The position numbers and the translations under genes were made by a program. This document shows, one piece after another, positions 1 to 12,500 of a DNA stretch of 64,000 nucleotides (position 1 is its first letter; the number at the start of each line of letters is the position of its first letter). Origin of the DNA: Trochalopteron elliotii (taxonomy: Eukaryota > Chordata > Aves > Passeriformes > Leiothrichidae); NCBI GenBank assembly GCA_024734555.1, contig JANPWX010019821.1, positions 679,525 to 743,524 of the forward strand. The letters run 5' to 3'. Under the pieces are notes generated by a model that did not search any database, was not told where the DNA came from, and saw only the letters and a list, made by a program, of their open reading frames with translations.

Positions 1-430
1 CCAAGGACACTGACTTTTTCCTTCATCCACTTCTGACTCCCATTTCTCTACTGTTATAGAATATAGAAGATACAGTATATCTTTTCTCCTATCCCAGACA
101 CTATGTCACAAATACATGTCTACAAAGCGATCAGTAGCACTGACCATACATTAAAAATTGTTGGATAAAAGCAATAACCAACAAAGCACAAAAAATATTT
201 AACAAATAATTTTCATATCATAGTAAAGTAGGCTGTAATCAAAATTGTCAGTGCAATCAGAGCAAGTAATTAGCAAAATTTATGGATTTTTAGGTTGTTA
301 AAATATTCTTGTCTAAGATAGTTATGTAAAAACTAAGACATACAAGACTTCAGGTTTTCTGTGCCTTTTCTTTTGTTTCTGAACATCTTCATTCCCTACA
401 GTATCCAGTGTCCCTACAACAGCCAGTTAC

Positions 431-586
431 CTGTTCTTACTAACTCTTTAATAAGTTCTTCTTTCCTTCTGATATTAAGTGCAAGTTCTCTTATTTTTTG
501 CTCAGCCTCGGCGAGTCTCAACTCTGAATTCTTTAACTTCTGCATGTTAAAAACATGGATTTTCTGGAGGCTGTCAATCTCTTCAC
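431..586 (-). CDS. KIF27: KIF27 coding exon 8 (stalk), last exon in the window
   Basis: The acceptor is ttttttaag|GTGAAG and the donor is AGAACAG|gtaact. It encodes a coiled-coil segment with [16 protein letters not shown] and [12 protein letters not shown], closely matching vertebrate KIF27. The exit is in phase 1, and the next exon must lie left of base 1. Bases 1-430 look intronic. Confidence 0.9.
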
Positions 587-3500
587 CTTAAAAAAACCAA
601 AATAAAATAGAGTTATAAAATCTGGAATAGATCCTGTGTTCAAAAGGTAGTGCTCTGCAACATTGACTGTGTGCAGTTCTTCCATACGAAGTACAAGAAT
701 CAAAAGGAGAGAAGAGAGCAGGGTATTTTTCCCTGCCATGTGTCTAAACAGGATAAAAAGGATGGTATGTACTTGTAAGTCTGAAATGTACCGTAAGTCT
801 GAAAAATATTCCAGAAACCACTTCAGTATTTCTGGTGAGACAATAGCATCCATTTTCTTTCATTGAAGCACTACTAAAGATTTATATCTAACTAGCTTTT
901 TGATGAGTGAACTGCTTTCTTAGAGGTTACTAACATCAGTTTCCAAATGGGAAAGAAAAACAGAAATTGGAAAACCTACGTTGAATTATAACCAAAATAT
1001 GTTTGCAACAAATACACATATTTTTCTGGGAAAACTAATTACGTGTGCTCAAGACATTATTGCATATTCTGATACTGTAGTAAGATTTGCTCTAATGACT
1101 TCCATTATACCTGTGGTTGTGTCAGTTTGTAGCGCAGATTTGCTGGACAAACCAGACTTGTCTACTTGACATTTCATGTCACTCACATCAGGAAGGAAGC
1201 ACAGAGAAGTGTGATTTGTTGCCCATGTTTGGTTTATGGAATGCCTATGGAAGAATGATAAACATGCTACTCTGCAAATAACACAGGGGGTTTTTTTGTC
1301 TTTAAGCATCATGCAAAGTAGATGATCTTAACAGAGAAGAATCTCAAACTACCTTCTTTCTCATCCACACCACTTCCACACACACCATAACCCAATCCCC
1401 CAATCTTCAAGGTAGATTCTGATGCCCAAGCAAGGATTACGCAATCTTTGCTAAACCTACATATATTAAACTTATTTTGCAGTATGCCCGGTTGGTCCCA
1501 CAGGTTTACTGTAAGTATCATTACAAATGATCTCATATCATGGAAGGATTTGGCAGTAATACTACCTTTGCTATATATTTTTCTGTAACAAAAGTCAAAG
1601 AACAAAAAATTACTTATATGAGGTTTTCTCTTCACTGCCTGTATTGTCTTCCTCTTCATCACTCTGATCAGGGAGATGGTGGTGAAGGACTCTATCTTGA
1701 TCTTCTAATTTGCTCAGTATAATCTGTCTGCGAACATGGAATTCTGCCATTATCTGGGCCAGGGACGAGACAGGAGGGCTGGTATACCCCTGTCAAAAAG
1801 CACACAAAAATAGTGATGGGTAAAAATACTCGCAACAATTCAGCAATTTGTTACTAATATTTTAAAAAGTATTTCATCACCTGAGCTTGTAAGCAAAATT
1901 ACACAGGTTTTCTGTAATAACTCTGAATACCTTTGTAACAAAAGGTTTTTCAAGAGCCTAGAGGAGTTGTTCTAAACATGAAAGAGGGCACTGTTAGCAA
2001 TTCATTATCCCATGTACTCAACATATTGGTAAGCATAATAATTCATTTTTATAATGTTTCATACTTAAAAAGCCTCCAGGAAACCAGCTGGGGGGGGGGG
2101 GGTGAAAACATGAGAGTCATAGCATTTGTAGGTGGGAATTTTAAGCCTAAATATTTTGGATAATTGTAGCATAAACAAATGTTACAAAACTAATTTTTCA
2201 AAGTCTTCAGTGGGAAGTTAAGCAGTAGTATCTGAGGAAGCCAACATATGTTGTCATGTCATGTCTAATCATTAGCCTATAATCATTACAAAGTAGAAGG
2301 TGGAAAATTTGGGTAGACCTTACCTTTTGGATCTCTGTCCCTGAAGGCAGCTGAAGGGGGCGTGGCAGGTTTTTTGTGACTGGGACACTGCAGGGCCTCC
2401 TAGTAAACACCATGACAGCTGGCCCGTCTTCATAAGCACTTGGGAAATCTAAAGCTTTCACATCTTTAAACTTCTCTAATTTCAGTTTTAACTGATCAAT
2501 GACCATTTGCTGTTCCACCATTTTCTCAGTCTCATGGGAAAAAAAAATAAAGCAAAGGCAAAACTGAGCTCTATATCATATTCACGACTTCTAATCCCTC
2601 ACGAAGGTCATGAATCTTGTAAATCACCAACTGACCTTAAATTATTCTGCAGGGCAGCAAACTGAGAATTCTATGACACATAATCAGTCTCAGCACACTA
2701 CCCCCCAGTCCAGTAAAGTTTAGACACATTTTTGTTCAGAAAGACCTACCCCAGTGTCCTGAGTTACAGAAAGAGTGGGGTGTAACCAAATTAAGTATTT
2801 TAGGCCATTCCTGACAACTGTTAATGATTTGTCATTTGCAGCAGATACCCAGAGCACACCTGGCACCTCAGGCTACAAGCTGGGTGTTAAATGAGATGTG
2901 GGAGAAGAGCCAAACCCTGTGAGGAGGGGTGTGTTTCTTTTTCTTCATGAATGGCTCTGCAGTGCCAGCTCCTCCTGGGGAAGCACCAGCACAGTCCCAC
3001 CGATCCTGAGGGGGTCGTCTCTGCCAATGGGCCATAATTGCTCAACAACACCACCATAATGGGCAGCTGTAACAAGTTAGGCCACCAAGGATTCCCAAAA
3101 ATATCCTATCACTCACAGGATTACATCATTCCCACCGTGCAACTGTGTGCCCTGCGGAGGTGCTGAATACTCTCCCCTGAACCTGAGCATATATAACAGG
3201 GGACTTGGGACCCCCACTACCCCTGGATGGATCCAGAGAAGGATCACCACCCATCACTTCAACAGGACTCCAGTCACCACTTGATAGGACTGTAACCACA
3301 GGTTTGTGGGTCTAAGCCAGTTTTAATGTGTATCATTAGATTTATTTTAACCTTTCTATAAATTGTAACTCTGACCTGAAATCTCTCTCAAGGTGATTGT
3401 GTGGGTTTCATTTTTCCCGTTGGTTTACTTTCAAACCAGCACACCCAGTTTAGTTACATTAGCCTCTCTAGGCATCTAGTGAGAAGTGGATGACATAGTT

Positions 3501-6500
3501 AGGAGCTCATGCTTGCTTTATATGTGTGTTCATGGAGAAATAAAATGAGAATTAAACAAACATTTTCAAATTAAACTTATGGTCTGAATCTTATTAATTA
3601 AAAATGTATATGGGCTTCTTCTTCCACTTTGAACAGTCTGCTTTAAAGATTGCTTGTATTAATGAACTAAATACATACGTGATCCCAGGATCACTTGCTG
3701 CTTTTTCTTCCACACAGCCTCAGGTTTATTGATAATGCTAGTTTGGAGACTTTATCTGCTTCTACTACAGCATTCTCCATACATTGTTCAAAATATTTAT
3801 GTTATCTAAACTGATTCATCCATAAGGCCAAGATTATATCCATTTTCAACTCACTCTATTGTTTTTGATTCATTTTGAAGTATGGTTAAAAACTGGCCTA
3901 GCAACAACTGGGAAGTTGAAAAATAGCTCATGATACATTCTGCATTCTTCTCTTCAAATACATGCTTTTATTCATTCTTTGTATTGTTGTCTTAGATTGA
4001 AAGTTCCTTCCAAACACAAATATATAATGCCTTACAAGTTGACATTGTGTTGGAATACAATATATATTATTCCTATGTCACAGAAAAGAGAATATATGTA
4101 TGAATATCATATTTGTTATCTTTTTGGAAGAATTAACAGCCACCTTGAAGCCATTTGTCCCTGATACAATTGCACATACAACTCCACAGTGTAACACCCA
4201 TTGCATAAATATATATGTGTATAAATATTTATTACCTCCTACCTCATACCTGCTACTCTAAGTGTATCTATCATGTATCATTAAATTACATATTCCTGTG
4301 AATACAATGTAAAGTATGTGACAGAAGCATTTGCTTTTCATTATCCTACCTACATTGTATGTTTTTAAATAGATATGGCAGTTCAGCAAACTAAATACCA
4401 AAACGGTGCCTGAAAGCTCTCAAGCTTCCTTCCTGTCTCTGTTACTGAAATAACCTTCTATCTACACTGTCACAGCTACCTTGTATCCTCCAAAATTTAT
4501 ATAAGCATTTTCACAGTAGAAGTTGATGCTATGGTGTGCAGGCTAAAAAAAATCTAGCCAAAAATGATAGAAAAGAAAGAAAGTGACAGAAAAAAGAAAA
4601 AGATCATGACTAGTTTACTTACTTTTCATGTACTGACTCTCCCCAAGCCATTGGCAAAGAAAAGGAAAAAGGAGAAAAAGTATAATAAGGAGAAGAGCAC
4701 TAGCTATCCATGTTTATGCTTTTCTCTTTCAAAAAAAGATTTTAAAATCCATATAGTAACTTATCTGTCATCCACGTATCAGGCAACATCAGCAGAATAT
4801 TAACTATTGTATTTGCAGTCTTCTCAATTTTGAAATGTTACGCACATTCTAGCAGCCATAATTTCATTAGCAATGAAAAGAGGGAAGCAGCCTCTTTGTC
4901 ACTACCTCACTTTCCATTGTGTCACTTAATTTTCTCTAATGATAAATGATCAGAAAGTTAGGATGGAATTCTCTCTTATAAAGTCAAAAGGGGACAATAC
5001 TCTAATTCTTAATAAAGCTATAACAAAGTAAGTTTCTATACAACTTTTCAATGAAAGCATTCTGTAGGATTGGTGTAGTCTATTTTAAATCCTAAAGAAT
5101 CTTCCAAAGGCTTTCAAATCCTAATCTTTTAATTGTCCTGAAACTCCTTAACAATGATACAAATCTGGGGAGAGTGTTGTGTGTTATGCTTCAGGAAGCA
5201 TGGAGAACATGAATAGTTCACTTCAAGTTATGCAGTAGGTTTCTGGCAGAGCTAGGCTCATACAGTCTCCAGGAATCACATCACTGTGATACATCCACTA
5301 GATGAACCCAACTCATTCAGTGAAACAACTCTAATTAAAACAAAATGTCCCTAATATTGACAGGTAATTAAGTAAAAAAAATTTGACATGTTGAATACAG
5401 TCACAAGGTAGATGGATGGTTCAATACAGATAAATGTGTACCAGTGGAAAAATACCTGTAATCTTTGTGTTTCTTGAGTCTCATTTAAAAATTTCTGTTG
5501 TTCTTCCTTTTCCCACAGTAATGTCTTTATCTGATTCTGCAGTATCTGCACTTCATGATTCTTCTGGCTAAACAGTTCTTCATCCATAACAAGTACCTGC
5601 TGGATAATAAAAGAAAAGTTCAGCAAAAGGGACATTATTATTCCTACAACTGGAATATGAATCAAAATTAAACCTCATTTGTTGTTAAAAGACATGACCA
5701 TAACTGCAAAGTCTTGAGGTATGTATAGCAAATTATCTAAGTGGTTATCTGCAGTTTCTAGCAGCTATTTCTTTGGTTCTGTTTCATCTACTGATTTTGT
5801 TCTGACAAGTTTCATTCTTTCAAAGGAGATAATGTACTCACAACCAAACCTAATTTCTTGAAGTATATATTAAATTCACTTAGGTATGCTGTTCCATGTA
5901 GCAACAAGATCACAGCATCTTGTGACTAATACACTTCTCAAATGAAAACAATATGAACAGTTGTCCTCAATCTGTAACTTGGATAACAGTTTAAAGATTA
6001 AAGAAACCCTAAGAATGCTTCTTCATATGGTCTTGCAAATGAACTAATACTTATTGATGGAGACTTCCAAATGTCGTTACTCTTCCAGAAAGCCTGCAGA
6101 AGCCAAATACAAAGTATTGAAACATTGCATCAACCCACAAACCTTCTCATTCCTGCTCTTCCTTTTTTTTTTTTTTTTCTCTCCAAGAGTCCTCGTGGTG
6201 GACACATGCATGAGTTTGGGTGTTAACTACAGCCAATCCACTATGCCAGTATTTTAATATCATGTAAGACAGCATTATTCAGGCAATAATAGCTGCTAGC
6301 AAAGAAATGTGTATGTACAGACAAGAATAGGTCCACTACTAGTTATTAAATGTGTCCATATGCAAACCCTGCGCTAGAGTCTGTAGCGTCTCATTTATTT
6401 TAGCCTTTCTCTAACTATCTCTTCCTGGCTGTAGATGACATACTCATCTGGGGAAGCAAGTTTAAGCTAAGTTAAGTTTAAGCTCAGCTTTTACGCTGTT

Positions 6501-9500
6501 TAGAACCTGGGAAACAGAGATTTGAAACAAGCCACAGAAGAAAATCAAGAAGGAGGAAAAAAAGCTATGATTTAGATTGTTTGAGAACAAAGAAAAGACA
6601 AAATTCATTTATGCAATTGCCTGATAACAATCTATAGGTTTATCAGTTAGGTTGCAAACTAAAAATGGGTTGATGTTACAAAATTCTAACTTATTGGAGC
6701 ACTGCCTCCTTCCACACATGACAAACTCAAATTAGTTTCTCTGAGATGTTCATCTGGCATCAGAATTTCACTCAGTTTCCAATTACTGTACAATTGTTTT
6801 AAGTCATAAAATTAATTTTAATTTGAGATTATTTTCGCTGTACAATAATCTGCATTTCTTTTCTTTTTATGTTCACAGTCTACATTTTAACTCAACACAT
6901 CCAATATATGTACTTCCTAAATATACATCGGAGTGTTTCCAAAAAGAATTCTTTATTTGATCATGTGTCCGTTCTGTTAGGGGACATGCTCTCAGAAGGC
7001 TGAGAGCTCTTCTCCCCATAGATCATCTCTAGGACTATTATCTACTAACAGCAGAGAAACAGCTAATCAGCACTACCAATATGACAGGATCCTCACGGGA
7101 CATCTGCATGCTAAGACTTCCAGATGTTGTTTTGAAATTTTCACCTCATTTGGAAAACCGTAAAGAAGTTTGATGTCACCAAAAAGCACAAGTTGATGTT
7201 TAACACAAAAGCAAATGTTAGAAAGTGGTTAGACAAAGAAATCTGCAAATAGTTTAGAAACTCAGTCAGATGAAGGCATGGCAATGGAAAAGGAAATACA
7301 GAGGTTTTGTGAGACCATAGCTGAAGAAATACAGTTTAGGAAATTGCTAAGAGGTAAGAGACAAGACTGTAACTTTGTAGTATTAGACAGACTAGCATAT
7401 TACATACATCATATTAGATAATATTAGACAAAAGTTGCAGAACTCAGTCCCTGAGTTATCTGTAAATATCTGTTATCTGTATCTTTGAAAATATCTGTAT
7501 TGTTATTATATCTGTTATGCTTCTGACAGAATAATATATTTGCAGGATTCAAAACAATTTCTGGGTTCACAGGACAACTGCTAATGGTATGCAACTAAGT
7601 ACACACTTCCAAGAGAAAAGAAAGTTCTCTTTCTCTCTTTCTCTTCTTTTTCCCGCAGCTAAGTACACTCCCTTGTTTCCAAGCCCCCAGTCCCAAGGAA
7701 GAATAAAATAAGGGAAACTTGTCAGTCAAGACAGAAATTGTTCAGTAAGTGAAGGTGAAGTGAAAGAGCAGAGAAAACAACACAAGTTGTTGTTTTCTCA
7801 AACAACAATGCAAAGGTAGTTAACGCAAAACCAGTCACTCTCTACCTCAAAAGGGTAGACTGATGCCCATTAGCTCCTGTGCAAAAAGACAGCTAACATA
7901 ACTAAATCCCCCTCCTCCCCCTTTCAGTTTCTGAGTACATCATATGATGTGAAGCATCTCTTTGTCTGACTTGGGTCATCTGCCTGGTTGTACTCCTGTC
8001 CCTGGGTGCACTCACCTATCTATTCACTGGTGTCACAGACGAAGACAGTTAGTCTCCTGATGCTGTGCCAATACTCCGCAGCAAGACCTGAAACACTGGT
8101 GTTTATCAGACTGTACTACAGAAATGTAAAAAAGGGCACCCTGCAAACATTTATGAAGAAAATTAACTCCATCCCCATGCACAGCTTAGTACAACCTTCG
8201 CTTCATATTCCACACCATTTATGTCATGGTCAAGCCCCACACTATCCAATGCAACCTTATTAACAATCCTTCCTTCCCTTCTCATCCTTTGACTTATGCA
8301 CATCATTCCTTTAGTCTATAGGCCACTCCTGTAAAATACCCATGAAATGTCCACTGAGTTTATTTAGTCCATGATGTGGGTTCTGTCTGGTTACAGTAAC
8401 CACTCAGGACAGGAGCCCAGGCTATGCTAAAACAATTGTAGTATGATCCTACAACAGACCAGCACAGCCTTTCCATGGCATCAGAGACTGAAATGTTATC
8501 ACTCATGGCTCAAACATTGTCATAATGATTTTTGCCCGTTAAGGCAAAACTGTACAATGAAGCTGCACCAACAAAACCCACAGTGAATTGTGGGGGTGCA
8601 TTTTTCTTAGTTTAATGTTGAACTATAAGTTGAAGTTAATTGTAAAATTGGTTTGTTCTCTGTACCCCTTTTGTTACTTGTTTCTGACTTCTCCCTACCC
8701 TTCCCCAGTTACAGCCCCTTGATTGGTTATTCCCCAAGCGACAATTAACTGTCAATCATAAGTTACGTAACTCCCTGGTCCTGTCCGTCACTCTGGGGCC
8801 TCTCCCTGAGTCTGGAAAATTCTAGGACAGGCGTCAAGTGATTAGACAGGATCCAGGCTTCCCCCTCCCACTTCCCCATGATTTGTTATTGTATATGTCT
8901 GTTATGTTACCAGCCACTCCCCTGCTACACCTTATTGGTCCTCTGGTGAATCCTCCCCTGAGTCCCACCTCCCTTTATTAAGGCCCGCCTTGAGGGCTGA
9001 GCTGTCTCTCCTGAGGGACTGGCCACAAGGTGAGGGCTCTATCCTGGACCCAATAAACTCCAGTTTGTTCTAACCTCTGGAGAGTCCCTCCTTTCATTTC
9101 CTCGCCTTAGCCACATTAGCGCTCCTCGGCTGCCAAGTCCCACTGCCTTGCAGCAGTGCCGGGGCTAGCCATGCTTGGACAAGTGGACACCGCCACAGTG
9201 AATGGGTCTCCTGACTGAAACCCTGAACTGTGAGTTAAACTGACTAAGGCTATTCAAGGTAAGAAAAGTGACACTATTAGTCAAAGTATCTCAGGCGTAG
9301 GTAATAATGGATAAGTCTGGGACAGCATTCACACAAGAGCCAAGCCCAGCAGGTTCAGGGTGGAGGCCACAGCCCCAGGCTTATCTGTTGCCAGGTTTGC
9401 ACAAACTCCCTCTCCATCAAAGGGTGGGAGAGGAGGGTTTTGGGTACACGTGAAAACTTCTGGACAGAGGCAATGAACACCCATCCTCCGCTGTGTAGAC

Positions 9501-12500
9501 TGGCCCAGCTGCGGGACCCCCCCCCGGAAAGTCACATCTACAGGACAGTCACATCAGGGGCAGCTAAGGGGGTGTCAAGACCCATCAAAGGCCCCCCTGA
9601 AGGGTTCCCCAGACCCTGCACCAGAGGACATGACACAAAATGATGCAGCTGACTTTCGAGGGACAGTGGGAAATGGCCCCCGATGAGGGGAGGCACCTGG
9701 GCATCCCCACATGGCCCAAATGTATACTAATCCATTGGATACTATGCTTTTCGCGGGGGACCCTCACCACCAAGAAGACCAGATGGAGACAACGAGACAT
9801 CATTAAGATCCATGGAGGGGTGGTATGTTTCTACTTAATCTGTCCTGTGATTCTTCCTGTTCTCCCTTTCCTCTCCCTTTCCTCCTCTTTGCCTCTTTCA
9901 CTGTTAAATAAAATATATCAATTTATTGGCATCAACATATAATCTCATTTGGTTTTAATCTCATTTCAGGGAATAATCAAACCTCAGAGTTCTTTCCATT
10001 TCACTCACAGAGAGTTCTCTTTGCTCCTTTGTAGTTAGAGCAGATTGTAACACATGGTAGAAGCATGGGGTTCAAAGCCAGAGGGCCATAAGTCCACTGA
10101 ATCAGTATCAGAAAGATGAAGAGGTCAACTGCATCTCAGGAATTGGTTGGCAGCAACTGGAAAAGTAATCTTTCTGGAAGACCCTTTTAACCACTGCCTC
10201 TTCCCCCTTTACATAAAGATTGCTTTACGTGTAAAGTTCCAGGACCAAAATAGGTGCACCGTCCCACTTCTCATAACCTTTTCACAATCATGCAGGTAGA
10301 ACTGTAGGGTGGGATGTGTCATGGGCCCATGGTTCCCTTTCCTTCAAGCAAATATACTCCTGCTCATAGTAGCCAATATGTTGGCCTGCTCAAACAAAGA
10401 GGTAAAGAGATTATCCACATTATCTTTTGAGTTGCTAGACCTTGTGTAACAATCTTTCCACAGCTGAGATGTAGGCCCATAGCAAGGACAGGGAATAGAG
10501 CTTTTGAGTAAATCAATAGGGCTGGCAAACTGTTCTGTACAAAGCTGGTGCCACAGAGTCAGCCCAATTCAGCCTTACTAGGTTGCTGTCATGTGATGTC
10601 TGTGGGTTCCGTACAGACTTCTGCCATTCAGATCATGTGCACTGTATATTGTCTGGATCTTTTGAGGCCTGATTATTGTCCATGTCCCTGAAGACCACCT
10701 CCACCACCTCTATTTCCCTCAAATATTAAGTATATTTCTCTGTGGCAGTCCTCATGCCTCACAGGATGACAATATCTTCCTTAAAAGAGTACTCTGTCCT
10801 CATGCTCAGTACGAGTCACCCTCTGGAACCCGGAGGGGGCTGACCCTCTTCCAATCCCTCTGTCAATCCCACAATCCCTAGCAAAGAATCCCACGTGATG
10901 TGTTTCCCTACCTTTTAGTTCCAGATTGTTAGCCCCACTATTCCAGCCCTGGAGCAGCCAGGTAGCAATAGGCTCATCTTGTCAGGCAAAATCTTTACAC
11001 ATTATCTTGCAGCTAGGTCTGGATAAGGACCGGGTAGCTTCCACTTCTTACAATTTCTGTCTCTTTCCTTCCCTATCCTTCTGTGGAAGAGGGTGCCTGT
11101 TCTGATTCTTCCTCTCTCCTCCTCTGAACAGGAGCTACTTCTTCTCGTATTAACTTCATCTCTGCTTCCATTGTTTCTTCTTTACTACAAGATCAGCTAT
11201 TACAGTTGAGGGTTCAGTCTCTACTTAGTGTCTATGTAGCTTCAGACCAAGAGACCTTCTCAGTCTCAGACCACCATAATCCCGTTTTGTAGGCTTTTAG
11301 ACTAGAACCTCTTGCATTTCTAAGGGCACTGGACACTGACTTTATAGGCATGGGGCAGATCCAACACAGCTATAGAAGGCACTGTGTTTCACCTTTGGTC
11401 CTTCAAATGACATATTAGTTTGATGTGTTAATGAGCCTGTTCAGACATGAAATCACAAGCTGTCAGAGCCAGCAATGCCCCTGTACTCCTGCCCAACTCC
11501 TCCCATACACACTGACACCCCAGGGATCAATCACCTTAGAGCATGTTCCTGTGTGGCAACCCCAAACAACTGTTTAACCTTATGAACAATAATCGAAGTT
11601 GGGATTACAACACATGAGTATGAACAGTCTGATTAGCACCACATTAAGCTGATGGCCAGTGGTTTTGTCACAGCTCTCCTAGGCAAAGAAAAACAAAGTG
11701 ATGCAAATGAAACAACAAAATCTGAAAATTGTCATTCATGATTCTTGGAGGCTGTTGTACAGCTAGAAAGGAATCAAGCATCTAAATATTCAAGGACACA
11801 TACAAATCAGCACCCAAAGCAAATACGCAGCTTCATGACCTACAACAATCATTCAGCATCTTAACTAAACAGTATTAACAGCTACAAGTTTAATCTAGCA
11901 CATTATAATCAAATCTGGTATTATCTTGAAAGCCTCAAGCCACAGGCTGAGTTCCAAAACAGACTTCTTGTGGGTTACCCCAGTAGGTAGCTGTTGAGCT
12001 ATCGATTAACACAGAGTTATTGATTCACTTCCCCCTACCCCCATCTCCTAAGAGGACAGAGGAAGAGCAAAGGGAAAGTGAAAGCAAGAAAATTTGTGGG
12101 TCAAGATAGATGATCGGTAAGTGATGATGAAGTGGAAGAGAGAAAGAAAATAAAACAAAACAGATGATGCAAAAGCTATTGCCCATCACCTCCCAAGGCT
12201 GACTAATGCCCAACCAGTTCTGGGCAAAATACAGTTAATCTCCCTAAACCTCCTCCTTTTCCTTTTTATTCCTGAGCACCATGTTATGTAGTATGAAATC
12301 TCTCTTTGATTAGTTCAGGTCATCTGCTTTGTTTCATGTTTGTGTCTCCAACTATTCATGCACCCTCCGATCTATTTACTGGAAGACACAGGCAGAAAAA
12401 CAGAAGGCTGTCACTGTATAAAACACTGTTCAGCAAGAGCAAAAATATTACTGTGTTATGGTCATAAATCTAAAACATAGCAGCCTCAGAGATGCTATAC

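Noticed and set aside
10055..10079. tggtagaagcatggggttca... resembles a tRNA-Leu primer-binding site on the plus strand
   Set aside because: The surrounding ERVL-like remnants read on the minus strand, and no plus-strand LTR end or internal region could be defined next to it. It is probably chance similarity.
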